The notes beneath the pieces are model-generated. The model worked only from the letters and a program-made list of their open reading frames with translations. It had not been told where the DNA came from and did not search any database. 64,000 bases of DNA from Sphingobium sp. V4. Its GTDB lineage: Bacteria; Pseudomonadota; Alphaproteobacteria; Sphingomonadales; Sphingomonadaceae. The stretch lies in the NCBI RefSeq assembly GCF_029590555.1, contig NZ_CP081001.1, forward strand, positions 62,001-126,000, given 5' to 3'. The position numbers and the translations under genes were made by a program. Each line of letters opens with the position of its first letter. Position 1 is the stretch's first letter. This document shows positions 1-7,817 of this stretch, one piece after another.

Positions 1-1
1 G

Positions 2-613
2 CAGGAGCGCGGGCCGTGCCCGGACGCCGCAGACCAGGGCGTGATGGAGCGGTTCAGCTGCAAGATGGCGATCGCGCCCACCGCGTCGATTAGCATCATC
101 TGCGGCGGCGCATCGGCCTGCATCGAGCCGATCCCGGCCAATATCTACACCCACAAGACGCTGTCGGGCAGCTTCGCGGTCAAGAATCCCTATCTGGAAA
201 AGCTGCTGGTCGCCAAGGCCAAGGACAGCACGGCCGTGTGGAACTCGATCCTGGAAAAGGGCGGATCGGTCCAGCATCTCGACTTCCTGACCCCGGAAGA
301 AAAGGATGTGTTCAAGACCAGCTTCGAGATCGACCAGCGCTGGCTGCTCGAACTCGCGGCGGATCGCACCCCCTATATCGACCAGGCGCAGTCGCTCAAT
401 CTGTTCATTCCGGCCGACGTGGAGAAATGGGATCTGCTCATGCTCCACTTCCGCGCCTGGGAACTGGGCATCAAGTCGCTCTATTATCTGCGGTCGAAAT
501 CGGTCCAGCGCGCGGGCTTCGCCGGTGGCGTGGAAGCCGACAACACGATCGACGCGCCCAAGTTCGAAATCGGCGAGACCACCGACTATGACGAGTGTCT
601 TGCCTGTCAGTAA
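2..613 (+). CDS. nrdA: ribonucleoside-diphosphate reductase subunit alpha, 3' part
   Basis: This is the C-terminal 203 residues of the large subunit of class I ribonucleotide reductase, which makes deoxynucleotides from ribonucleoside diphosphates in the cytoplasm. The 5' end lies outside the window. The visible part carries the family core PTASISIICGG, the EPIPANIYTHKTLSG strand-loop region and, near the end, the paired tyrosines SLYYLRS of the radical-transfer path. It ends in ECLACQ, a C-terminal cysteine pair as expected for the reductant shuttle. The reading frame is open from base 2, and GTG/ATG at 41 and 44 are internal codons, not starts. The beta subunit gene follows at 1252 after two small genes, so the operon is interrupted. 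Confidence 0.95.
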   Translation, partial: QERGPCPDAADQGVMERFSCKMAIAPTASISIICGGASACIEPIPANIYTHKTLSGSFAVKNPYLEKLLVAKAKDSTAVWNSILEKGGSVQHLDFLTPEEKDVFKTSFEIDQRWLLELAADRTPYIDQAQSLNLFIPADVEKWDLLMLHFRAWELGIKSLYYLRSKSVQRAGFAGGVEADNTIDAPKFEIGETTDYDECLACQ

Positions 614-659
614 GCGCTTGAAGCGGCGCGCGACGGCCTATGCCGCCGCGCCCGTCCGC

Positions 660-905
660 TCAAGCTTCTTCCTCGAACGTCACCGCGACGTCGGCATTGG
701 CGGAAAGCCGCACCGTGCCGTCATCCTCGACCGCCGCGATCAGGCCCCGGCTGATATAGTGATGATGCCCCTTATGGCTGCCTTCCCCGCTGTCCTTCTT
801 GGTCAGCTTGATCCGGTCTCCGTCCATATGGTCGACGGTGCCTATATGGACGCCATCGGCGCCGATCACTTCGGCATGTTCCTTGATGCTGGTCAGGTCG
901 ACCAT
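660..905 (-). CDS. DUF2171 domain-containing protein
   Basis: This 81-residue soluble protein matches the DUF2171 family, small proteins of unknown function common in sphingomonads and rhizobia. The family-type segment EHAEVIGADGVHIGTVDH is followed by RIKLTKKDS and a histidine-rich loop KGHHHYIS, then an acidic C-terminus. The fold is likely a PRC-barrel-like beta structure, which is inference from the alternating strand pattern. The gene lies antisense between nrdA and nrdB and is divergent from the small membrane protein gene at 965. A ribosome binding site AGGAGAA lies just upstream of the ATG on the minus strand. No function can be assigned from sequence. Confidence 0.8.
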   Translation of the reverse strand: MVDLTSIKEHAEVIGADGVHIGTVDHMDGDRIKLTKKDSGEGSHKGHHHYISRGLIAAVEDDGTVRLSANADVAVTFEEEA

Positions 906-964
906 GATATTTCTCCTGTGCTGGGGGTAGCGAGCGTTGAACGCGCGGGGGCGGAGATGGTCGC

Positions 965-1240
965 ATGACTGATGGGCGCGTCTTTCTTTCGATCGTTGCG
1001 GTCATTGCCTTGGGGGTATTCGTGAACGGTTTGCGTTTCGCGCGCATGACCTCGAACCCCTTTGTTGGTCGCAGGCTGTTTGGAATGCCTATGGAAGGTT
1101 CGGAGTTGCCGATCGGCCGGTTGAACCTGATCGGCAAGATTCAGATGATTTTCGCGCCGCTATTTCTCGGTTTTGCCTGCGCTCTGACTTTCGGATTTCT
1201 CGGCCCTGTTGAGGGCATCGAAACAATCAAATTACATTAA
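965..1240 (+). CDS. small membrane protein, unknown
   Basis: This 91-residue protein has two hydrophobic segments, at about residues 5-22 and 58-80, with a short basic loop between them, so it is probably a small inner-membrane protein. I do not recognise a family. It starts at ATG 965, with GGAG about 9 bases upstream, and ends only 11 bases before nrdB, so the two are probably cotranscribed. The composition is slightly less GC-rich than the neighbours. Whether it has any link with ribonucleotide reduction is unknown. Confidence 0.6.
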   Translation: MTDGRVFLSIVAVIALGVFVNGLRFARMTSNPFVGRRLFGMPMEGSELPIGRLNLIGKIQMIFAPLFLGFACALTFGFLGPVEGIETIKLH

Positions 1241-1251
1241 GGATAGCCCCC

Positions 1252-2304
1252 ATGCCTCTTCTTCAAGCCAGCAAGGTCTACAAGCCCTTCGAATATCCTT
1301 GGGCCTATGAATATTGGAAGCGCCAGCAGCAGCTCCACTGGCTACCCGAGGAAGTGCCCTTGGGCGAGGATTGCCGCGACTGGGCGCAGAAGCTCAGCGA
1401 CCATGAGCGCAACCTGCTGACCCAGATTTTCCGCTTCTTCACCCAGGCCGACGTCGAGGTGCAGGATTGCTACCACGAGAAATATGGCCGCGTGTTCAAG
1501 CCGACCGAGGTCAAGATGATGCTGACCGCGTTCAGCAACATGGAAACCGTCCACATCGCCGCCTACTCGCACCTGCTCGACACGATCGGGATGCCCGAGA
1601 GCGAATATAGCGCCTTCATGCAGTATAAGGAGATGAAGGACAAACACGACTATCTGCAGCAGTTCGGCGTCGACACGGACGAGGACATCGCCAAGACGCT
1701 GGCCATGTTCGGCGGCTTCACCGAAGGGCTCCAGCTCTTCGCCAGCTTCGCCATGCTGATGAACTTCCCGCGCTTCAACAAGATGAAGGGCATGGGCCAG
1801 ATCGTCAGCTGGTCGGTCCGCGACGAGACGCTGCATTGCGAAGGCATCATCCGCCTGTTCCACGCCTTCGTGAAGGAACGCGACTGCCTGACCGCATCGG
1901 TCAAGGACGACATCATGGACATGTGCCAGAAGACCGTCCGCATCGAGGACGCCTTCGTCGACCTGGTGTTCGAAATGGGTCCGGTGCCGGGCATGACGCC
2001 CAAGGACATCAAGAAATATGTCCGCTACATCGCCGACTGGCGCCTGGGGCAGCTGGGCCTGAAACCCATCTACATGATCGACGAGCATCCGCTGCCCTGG
2101 CTGACCCCGCTGCTGAATGGCGTGGAGCACGCCAATTTCTTCGAAACCCGCGCGACCGAATATTCGAAGGCGGCGACCCGCGGGCAGTGGAACGACGTCT
2201 GGGACGCGTTCGACCGCCGCCAGAAGGTCAAGGGCGACGCCGCCGCCAACGCCGACGATGAAGGCCCCGACATGTTCAAGGCTGCCGGCATCGCGGCGGA
2301 GTGA
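1252..2304 (+). CDS. nrdB: ribonucleoside-diphosphate reductase subunit beta
   Basis: This 350-residue small subunit of class I ribonucleotide reductase holds the diiron-tyrosyl radical cofactor. The ligand motifs are present: Asp67 in QADVEV, the ExxH pair Glu98/His101 in METVHIAAY with the radical tyrosine at 105, Glu158 in FTEGLQ, and Glu192/His195 in DETLHCEG. The length is normal for the family. The ATG at 1252 follows AAGGATAGCCCC. The alpha subunit gene ends at 613, so the partners are separated by a minus-strand gene and a small membrane protein gene. A hairpin at 2314 probably ends the transcript. Confidence 0.96.
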   Translation: MPLLQASKVYKPFEYPWAYEYWKRQQQLHWLPEEVPLGEDCRDWAQKLSDHERNLLTQIFRFFTQADVEVQDCYHEKYGRVFKPTEVKMMLTAFSNMETVHIAAYSHLLDTIGMPESEYSAFMQYKEMKDKHDYLQQFGVDTDEDIAKTLAMFGGFTEGLQLFASFAMLMNFPRFNKMKGMGQIVSWSVRDETLHCEGIIRLFHAFVKERDCLTASVKDDIMDMCQKTVRIEDAFVDLVFEMGPVPGMTPKDIKKYVRYIADWRLGQLGLKPIYMIDEHPLPWLTPLLNGVEHANFFETRATEYSKAATRGQWNDVWDAFDRRQKVKGDAAANADDEGPDMFKAAGIAAE

Positions 2305-2313
2305 AGAGAAAAG

Positions 2314-2352
2314 CGAAAGGCGGCTCCGCCGTGACGGTGCCGCCTTTCGGTT
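2314..2352 (+). terminator. hairpin after nrdB
   Basis: A perfect 11-bp inverted repeat (arms 2314-2324 and 2339-2349, CGAAAGGCGGC and its complement) with a 14-base loop begins 10 bases after the nrdB stop. Only a short T-poor stretch follows, so it could be a weak intrinsic terminator or a 3'-end stabiliser. Confidence 0.55.
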
Positions 2353-2456
2353 GATCGGGAGCGAGGATGCGCCTGCGCCCGCAAGACGCAGGGCGATGTG
2401 TCCATAACGGATCAACATCCCGCCAAAACGGCGCAAGTCGCGTTTATGCTCACCGC

Positions 2457-2711
2457 ATGACCGAGCCAGCCACACCTCACCCCGCCTCTGTCCGACACGC
2501 CTATATCTGCCACGTCTGTGGTAGCGATCATGTCACCCGCGACGCATGGGCGGAATGGAATGTGGAGGCGCAGGACTGGCTATTGGGCGTGGCCTTCGAC
2601 CACGCCTATTGCCATCGCTGCCAGAATGACACCCGACTGGATCGCGTCGTGCTGACGAGTCCGGTCACTTTCTCGGCCCCGGAAGGCGCGGGAGGTGGGA
2701 TGGCTACCTAA
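2457..2711 (+). CDS. small zinc-ribbon-like protein, unknown
   Basis: This 84-residue protein has two CxxC pairs, Cys18/Cys21 in ICHVCG and Cys52/Cys55 in YCHRCQND, spaced as in a zinc ribbon. The middle is rich in tryptophan and acidic residues (AEWNVEAQDW). I place the start at ATG 2457 because the sequence upstream in frame is arginine-rich and lacks family character. The function is not recognised; nucleic-acid or protein binding through zinc is inference. It stands alone after the nrdB terminator. Confidence 0.6.
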   Translation: MTEPATPHPASVRHAYICHVCGSDHVTRDAWAEWNVEAQDWLLGVAFDHAYCHRCQNDTRLDRVVLTSPVTFSAPEGAGGGMAT

Positions 2712-2916
2712 TCGCTGCTTCCGATCCATGCTCCCGATTTTTGGCGCGCACGCAGTCATCGTCACCGCCCGCCCGATTACCGATCCGCCCCGCCATTTGT
2801 CCGCGCTCGCCGCCTGTCCCCCGGCTGAACGGCCGGTTTTGTTCCGTTCATGCAACATTCGTCACGCCCATGGGTTCTACGATCGATCATCATTATCGAG
2901 GGAAGGAGCCTCACCC

Positions 2917-3453
2917 ATGAGTTTCTCGCTGAAACAGGCCATCGCGGCCTTTTCGCTCGGCGCGATGACGCTGACCGGCATCGTCGCGACCCCGGCCTTT
3001 GCCGATCCGGGCAACGGCCGCGGCCATGGCCGCCATGGCAATCCCGGGCATGGCCGGGGCGACTGGAAGCATGGTGGCAAGCATGTCGATCGCGACTGGC
3101 GCCAGAGCCGCCGCGACGATTATCGCCGTCCCGGCCGCGTCGTCTACGCCTATGACTATAACCGGCCCGATCCGCGCTATGGCCGCTATTATCGGCCGGA
3201 CCGCTATTATCGCGACGGCTATGCCCCGATCCGCGTCGATCGCCGCACCCGCATCTATCGCGGCTATGACGACCGCTATTATTGCCGCCGGTCGGATGGC
3301 ACCACCGGCCTGATCGTCGGCGCGGCGATCGGCGGCCTGCTCGGCAGCCAGATCGATCGCGGCCAGTCCAACATCGCTGGCATCCTGATCGGCGGCGGCG
3401 CGGGCGCATTGCTGGGCCGCGAGATCGACCGTGGCGGGGTCAGCTGCCGCTGA
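2917..3453 (+). CDS. glycine-zipper 2TM-type exported protein
   Basis: This 178-residue envelope protein starts with a signal peptide (residues 1-25, ending in a VATPAFA-type cleavage site). A glycine/histidine/arginine/tyrosine-rich middle follows (GHGRHGNPGHGRGD and repeated RYYRPDRYY). The C-terminal glycine-zipper hairpin is GLIVGAAIGGLLGSQI plus ILIGGGAGALLGREI, as in Rick_17kDa_Anti/Gly-zipper_2TM proteins. A strong GGAAGGAG lies about 8 bases before ATG 2917, which rules out the longer in-frame extension. The location is probably periplasm or outer membrane. The precise role is unknown. Confidence 0.75.
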   Translation: MSFSLKQAIAAFSLGAMTLTGIVATPAFADPGNGRGHGRHGNPGHGRGDWKHGGKHVDRDWRQSRRDDYRRPGRVVYAYDYNRPDPRYGRYYRPDRYYRDGYAPIRVDRRTRIYRGYDDRYYCRRSDGTTGLIVGAAIGGLLGSQIDRGQSNIAGILIGGGAGALLGREIDRGGVSCR

Positions 3454-3802
3454 TCCGCTGACCTGGCGCATCGTCCGAAACAGTGATGCGTCACCAAAAA
3501 GCCGGAGCCCGCGGGCCGAGACTTGCGGTCGCGCGTTCCGGTCATGCCATGTCATCCGCCCGCGCAACGGCGCGCGTGCCGAAGCTGCCGGGCGAAGCAG
3601 GCGCAAGCCCCGAACTGTCGACCCGTCCTCGTGCCAGGCCTGATCGCGCCTGGGGCCACACAGGTCGCTCGACATCATTCCATTCGAGACTGCGTTGCAT
3701 TCAGTCCGATATACGGGAAGGCGCGACTTACCAGAGCTATCGCTCAATGTGAAAACCGGTTCCCATAATTTGCAGCCCGTCAGGGCTGAATGTCGATCGG
3801 CG
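3454..3802. other. 349-bp intergenic stretch, no gene seen
   Basis: This stretch separates two convergent genes. Short open frames cross it but lack ribosome binding sites and family character. The only structure I see is a 6-bp GC hairpin (arms 3773-3778 and 3783-3788) about 15 bases beyond the stop of the minus-strand nuclease gene, possibly a weak terminator for it. No tRNA-like fold is visible. Confidence 0.4.
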
Positions 3803-4405
3803 CTAGCACCAGGGATGGCGGCTGCCGTCCCAGCTGCGGGCCAGCCCTTCGGCGACCATCATGCCGCCGATCGATTCGCCCTCCCGCGTCACCACGCGCA
3901 GCGCGCGGCCATAGCGGTCGGTGTCGCGATCGCCGCTCTCCAGCGAGAACGGGCCTGCGTTCATCAGAGCCTGCAAGCGCCGCGTCGCCTGCGCGCCCAG
4001 TTCGCCTTCCGCCGCGCAGCGCGGCCCATGGGTCTCGGGGGTGTCGCCGTCGACCACGCAGTTGGTTCCGCCGCCCCTATGGCAGAAACCGAAATCGGCC
4101 GACAGCAGGTCGGCGGATCGGGCCTGGGTGGAGCGGGTGCCGGGGAGATGGATGTCGCCGGGCAGGCGCAGCGTCGGGACATGCACCCCGGCCTCGTCGA
4201 TCCGTTCGACCCAGCCCGGCCCGTACCAGCCCAGCAGCAAGCCCAGGCACAAGGTGTAGATCAGCGCGGGACCGCTGAAACCCTTGCTTCGCCGTGGCCG
4301 CTGGTATCGCGCGCTCTGGTCGCCGTTCCGCGCCTGGGCCAGCCAGGCCTGCTGCACCCTGCCCTTGCGCGACGGCGCCTGCCGACCTGTCTCTCGTCTT
4401 GCCAT
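3803..4405 (-). CDS. thermonuclease-family (SNase-like) protein with internal deletion
   Basis: This 200-residue protein has a basic N-terminus, one membrane segment (about residues 45-62) and a C-terminal staphylococcal-nuclease-like domain. The domain opens with CVVDGDT (residues 116-122) and keeps DRYGR at 163-167 and a C-terminal GLAR. In the family, DGDT is followed by about 15-20 residues of beta strands, including the catalytic arginine, before DTPE. Here DGDTPETHG is contiguous, so that stretch is missing in frame and the two Asp-Thr motifs are merged. The arginine equivalent to Arg35 of the Staphylococcus enzyme is therefore absent, while the one equivalent to Arg87 remains. The protein is probably catalytically dead or altered. 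The membrane anchor suggests a periplasmic domain. Confidence 0.75.
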   Translation of the reverse strand: MARRETGRQAPSRKGRVQQAWLAQARNGDQSARYQRPRRSKGFSGPALIYTLCLGLLLGWYGPGWVERIDEAGVHVPTLRLPGDIHLPGTRSTQARSADLLSADFGFCHRGGGTNCVVDGDTPETHGPRCAAEGELGAQATRRLQALMNAGPFSLESGDRDTDRYGRALRVVTREGESIGGMMVAEGLARSWDGSRHPWC

Positions 4406-4556
4406 GCCGCCATGCTAACGGCCCGTTGGCAAACAGCCCGTTAAAGCCGCTCCAGCTTCCCGCCGATCCGGCGGCGCAACGATTTGACGCATGTCAATGC
4501 CGCTCCGACGCGGCCTGCCATGCTGTGACGGGACCATCCGAAACGGAGCCGATTTC

Positions 4557-4967
4557 ATGAATGCCGCCGCGCCGCCCAGCCCCTATGCCCGCATCGGCGG
4601 CGAGCCGGTGGTCCGCGCCATCGCGCACCGCTTCTACGACCTGATCGAACAGGACGCGGCCTATGCGGCGTTGCGCGCCATCCATGCGGCGGACCTGACC
4701 GCCGTGCGCCACGGCCTCACCCGGTTCCTGTGCGGCTGGCTGGGCGGTCCGCGCGACTGGTTCGAGCGCGGACCCTGCATCATGTCGCTGCATCGCGCCT
4801 TCCCGATCACCCCGGCTCTGGCGGATCAATGGGCGACCGCCATGGCCTGCGCGATAGCGGGCGAAGAGGATCTCGATCCCGCGATCGGCGACGCCATGGC
4901 CGAAGCGCTCGGCCACATGGCGCGGGGCATGATCAATTTCGGGCTGGAGGGCAGCGCGGCGGCCTGA
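4557..4967 (+). CDS. group II truncated hemoglobin
   Basis: This 136-residue protein is a group II (trHbO-type) 2-on-2 globin, which binds heme and O2 or NO in the cytoplasm. Visible family features are YARIGGEPVVRAIAHRFYDL at the N-terminus, FLCGWLGGPRDWFERGPCIM in the CD/E region, and LHRAFPIT with the proximal F-helix histidine. The tryptophan at the G8 position (DQWATAM) is typical of this group. Start ATG 4557 gives a normal family length; the in-frame extension upstream does not look globin-like. It is convergent with a minus-strand acidic protein gene that ends 2 bases away. A role in NO detoxification or oxygen handling is from family knowledge. Confidence 0.87.
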   Translation: MNAAAPPSPYARIGGEPVVRAIAHRFYDLIEQDAAYAALRAIHAADLTAVRHGLTRFLCGWLGGPRDWFERGPCIMSLHRAFPITPALADQWATAMACAIAGEEDLDPAIGDAMAEALGHMARGMINFGLEGSAAA

Positions 4968-4969
4968 CC

Positions 4970-5287
4970 TCAATCCTCATCCTCATCGTCGGTCGCGCCA
5001 TAGCTGTCCATTTCGTCGTCCATCGGCGGCTCGCCGGCATAGGCGTCCATGTCGATCCGGCCGGAGCGGGTCATCGCCTCCATCTTCTCGACCAGATCCT
5101 CGGTATCGTCGGGCGTGATCTGCGCCGGGTTGCTTCGTCCGCCGCGCTCGCTGTCCTCGGCCAGGTCGGTCGAGCGGGCGCGCGCATCGTCGGCGACATC
5201 CTGCGCCTGGGTGCCGGCCTCGGCCTGCTCGCCATTCTCGTCCGGTTCGGTAACGGGCAGTTCGCGATCCGGGGTAGGGCGGTCCAT
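4970..5287 (-). CDS. acidic low-complexity protein, unknown
   Basis: This 105-residue protein is very rich in Asp, Glu and Ala and ends in DEDED. It has no hydrophobic segment and is probably intrinsically disordered. The ATG at 5287 follows AAGGAGAG on the minus strand, which decides this start over a 30-residue-longer in-frame one. I do not recognise a domain. It stands alone, convergent with the globin gene and divergent from the RidA gene. Confidence 0.6.
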   Translation of the reverse strand: MDRPTPDRELPVTEPDENGEQAEAGTQAQDVADDARARSTDLAEDSERGGRSNPAQITPDDTEDLVEKMEAMTRSGRIDMDAYAGEPPMDDEMDSYGATDDEDED

Positions 5288-5427
5288 CGCGGCTCTCCTT
5301 GATTGAAGGGATGATGCCGCCTCAACGGCCCGCGTGCCCGGCTGTTCCGGCGAAAGCGCTGGACAGCGCCAGGACAAGGGGGCAAAGGCGCGGTCGATCC
5401 TTTCGCACTGCAGCAGGAATCCCCCTC

Positions 5428-5808
5428 ATGCCCCGCCAGCTCATTTCCTCCGGCTCGCCTTTCGAGGCGCAGGTCGGCTATTCGCGCGCCGTCGTCCAGG
5501 GCGACTGGTGCTTCGTCGCCGGTACCACCGGCACGGACCCTGAAACCAAGACCATGCCCGAAAGCGTGGTGGAGCAGGGCAGGAACGCCCTCAAGGTGAT
5601 CGGCAAGGCGCTGGAGGATGCGGGCTTCGCCTTTTCCGACGTCGTGCGCGTTACCTATTATATCACCGACGCCGCTTACTGGGACGTGATGGGTGAGATT
5701 GCCGGCCCCGTGTTCGGCGACATCCGCCCCGCCGCCAGCTGCGTCGTCGCCGGCCTCGTCAAGCCGGACATGAAGATCGAAATCGAAGTCACCGCCTTCA
5801 AAGGGTAA
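5428..5808 (+). CDS. RidA family protein (YjgF/YER057c/UK114)
   Basis: This 126-residue protein belongs to the RidA superfamily of trimeric enzymes that hydrolyse reactive enamines/imines from amino-acid metabolism. It shows the N-terminal SSGSPFEAQVGYSRAV strand, the VAGTTG loop, and the core DVVRVTYYITD. The usual catalytic arginine near the end is matched only loosely, since the C-terminus reads MKIEIEVTAFKG. It may therefore be a RidA paralogue (Rid-like subgroup) rather than canonical RidA. ATG 5428 is chosen because conserved sequence begins there. The ArsC-like gene starts 15 bases downstream and the phosphodiesterase gene overlaps that one, so the three probably form an operon. Confidence 0.85.
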   Translation: MPRQLISSGSPFEAQVGYSRAVVQGDWCFVAGTTGTDPETKTMPESVVEQGRNALKVIGKALEDAGFAFSDVVRVTYYITDAAYWDVMGEIAGPVFGDIRPAASCVVAGLVKPDMKIEIEVTAFKG

Positions 5809-5823
5809 CAGGAGCGCAGCATC

Positions 5824-6180
5824 ATGATTACCATGTACGGCATCAAGAATTGCGACACGATCAAGAAGGCCCGCAACTGGCTGGACAATGAGCGCGTCGC
5901 CTACGGCTTCCACGACTACAAGGTCGCGGGCGTCGACAAGGCCAAGCTGGAGGAATGGGTGATGGAGCATGGCTGGGAAACCATCCTCAACCGCTCCGGC
6001 ACGACTTTCAAGGCGCTCGACGCCGGTGACAAGGCGCATATCGACGCGGACAAGGCGATCCTGCTGATGATCACCAACCCCTCGATGATCAAGCGCCCGA
6101 TCCTCGACACCGGCAAGGGTACGATCGTCGGTTTCAAGGCGACGACCTATGAAGAGGCGTTGCAGGGCGTGAAGGCGTGA
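5824..6180 (+). CDS. ArsC/Spx-family reductase (YffB-like)
   Basis: This 118-residue thioredoxin-fold protein resembles the YffB branch of the ArsC family. The N-terminal active-site motif is YGIKNCDTIKKA, with a single cysteine in CDT rather than a CxxC pair. The C-terminal half has the ILLMITNPSMIKRPIL signature common to ArsC-like proteins. YffB-type proteins are thought to be glutathione-dependent thiol reductases rather than true arsenate reductases; that is family knowledge. The gene lies between ridA and the phosphodiesterase gene, whose GTG start overlaps this stop codon (6177-6180), so translation is coupled. Confidence 0.85.
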   Translation: MITMYGIKNCDTIKKARNWLDNERVAYGFHDYKVAGVDKAKLEEWVMEHGWETILNRSGTTFKALDAGDKAHIDADKAILLMITNPSMIKRPILDTGKGTIVGFKATTYEEALQGVKA

Positions 6181-7232
6181 TCGGACGGGGGCTGGCGCGC
6201 ATCGGGGCGATCCTGCTCATGAGCCTCATCCCCCTTTCCGTCGCCCCGTCGGCCTCGGCTGCCGAACCGATCCTGATCGCCCATCGCGGCGCCAGCGGCG
6301 AACGGCCCGAACATACGCTCGCTGCCTATGAGCGGGCGATCGACCAGGGCGCCGACTATATCGAGCCGGACCTGGTCCTGACGAAGGACGGGGTCCTCGT
6401 CGCCCGGCATGAGAATGAGATCAGCGGCACTACCGATGTCGCCGACCACCCGGAGTTTGCCGACCGCAAGACCAGCAAGACGATCGACGGCATCCAGATG
6501 GTCGGATGGTTCACGGAGGATTTCACCCTCGCCGAACTGCGCACCCTGCGCGCGCGCGAACGACTGCCCGACCTGCGTCCGGCCAACCGGCGTTTCAACG
6601 ATCTCTATCCGATCCCGACCTTCGAGGAGATTTTGAAGCTGGTCCGCGCCAAGGAAGCGGAAACCGGCCGCCGCATCGGCCTCTATCCCGAAACCAAGCA
6701 TCCCGGTTATTTCGCGGGGCTGGGCCTGCCGCACCAGGCGGCGCTGCTCGAACTGCTCAGCCGCTACGGCTATCAGACGGAGGCGGACCCGGTCTTCATC
6801 CAGTCCTTCGAGGTCGGCAACCTGCGCGCGCTGCGCGCCGCGACCCGCCTGCGCCTGATCCAGCTGGTCGACGCGGAGGGCGGCCCCGCCGACCTGCCCG
6901 GAACGACCTACGCCGACATGCTGACGGTACGGGGGCTGTCCGACATCGCGGCCTATGCCGACGGCATCGGCCCGTCGGCGGCGCTGCTGATCGCGCCCGA
7001 AGGCCCGACCGCGCTGGTCGGGCGTGCCCATGATGCGGGGCTTGCGGTCCATGCCTGGACGCTGCGGATGGAAAACAGCTTCCTGCCCGCCGCCTACCAG
7101 CGGCTCGACGATCCGCAGGGGCGGGGCGACTTCGCCGGCTATGTCCGGGCGATCGCAGCGACCGGTGTGGATGGCCTCTTCAGCGACTTTCCCGGCCAGG
7201 CGCGCGCGGCTTTGACCGCCGCCAATCCCTGA
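6177..7232 (+). CDS. glycerophosphodiester phosphodiesterase, exported
   Basis: This 351-residue enzyme of the GlpQ type hydrolyses glycerophosphodiesters to glycerol-3-phosphate and an alcohol. A signal peptide (residues 1-28, SVAPSASAA) indicates a periplasmic location. Catalytic residues of the family are visible: His36/Arg37 in AHRGASGE, Glu63 and Asp65 in YIEPDLV, and His78 in ARHEN. The insert MVGWFTEDFTL and IGLYPETKHP are also typical of GlpQ enzymes. The start is a GTG overlapping the preceding stop. The glycerol-3-phosphate product could feed GlpD, encoded about 25 kb away; that link is inference. Confidence 0.9.
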   Translation: MIGRGLARIGAILLMSLIPLSVAPSASAAEPILIAHRGASGERPEHTLAAYERAIDQGADYIEPDLVLTKDGVLVARHENEISGTTDVADHPEFADRKTSKTIDGIQMVGWFTEDFTLAELRTLRARERLPDLRPANRRFNDLYPIPTFEEILKLVRAKEAETGRRIGLYPETKHPGYFAGLGLPHQAALLELLSRYGYQTEADPVFIQSFEVGNLRALRAATRLRLIQLVDAEGGPADLPGTTYADMLTVRGLSDIAAYADGIGPSAALLIAPEGPTALVGRAHDAGLAVHAWTLRMENSFLPAAYQRLDDPQGRGDFAGYVRAIAATGVDGLFSDFPGQARAALTAANP

Positions 7233-7322
7233 TCGGGGTAAAGCGCCGCCAGCCCGGAAAACTTCCTTCGCGACCGGGTCACTTGACTTGCCAAAGCCCG
7301 CCCGCAGGCGAATAACGAAGTC

Positions 7323-7751
7323 ATGCTGTCCCAGAAGACCCGTTACGCCATCCGCGCCCTCCAGCATCTCGCCGACCGCTACCGCCAAGGCCCCGTACCC
7401 CTGAACGAAATCGCCACGCGACAGAATATCCCGGCCAAGTTCCTGACCGTGATCCTGTCCGAATTGTCACGCGAAGGGCTGGTGGCGACGCAGCGGGGGC
7501 GGGACGGGGGCTATTGGCTGGCGCTGGCACCTGTCGACATCAGCTATGGCGACATCGTCCGGCTGACGCGCGGATCGCTGGCGCTGACCCCCTGCGCCAG
7601 CCGCTTCGCCCATGAAAGCTGCACCAACTGCCTGCCCGAATCGGAATGTCGCCTGCACCGGGTGATGCTGCGCGTTCGCGACGAAACGGCCAAGGTGCTG
7701 GACAGCATCAGCCTTGCCGAGCCGTTCGCGGTGGCGGATGACGGAGCCTGA
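7323..7751 (+). CDS. Rrf2 family transcriptional regulator
   Basis: This 142-residue protein has the Rrf2 winged helix-turn-helix: LSQKTRYAIRAL at the N-terminus, IPAKFLTVILSEL in the recognition helix and the GRDGGYWLA wing. Four cysteines (91, 100, 103, 109) lie in the loop where IscR and RsrR-type members bind an iron-sulfur cluster. The spacing differs from IscR (C-x5-C-x5-C), so the cluster type or metal bound is uncertain. The ATG at 7323 gives the canonical N-terminus. The gene stands alone between the phosphodiesterase and MBL genes, and its targets are not obvious from context. Confidence 0.88.
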   Translation: MLSQKTRYAIRALQHLADRYRQGPVPLNEIATRQNIPAKFLTVILSELSREGLVATQRGRDGGYWLALAPVDISYGDIVRLTRGSLALTPCASRFAHESCTNCLPESECRLHRVMLRVRDETAKVLDSISLAEPFAVADDGA

Positions 7752-7817
7752 CCCCCACGCCGGACGGCCCAGCCTGGGTCTTGCGCTGGCCGCGCTGCTT
7801 CGCCACATGCGTAAGCC

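Noticed and set aside
3454..3802. possible tRNA or small gene in the long gap
   Set aside because: No cloverleaf, no T-loop consensus and no credible start site were found.
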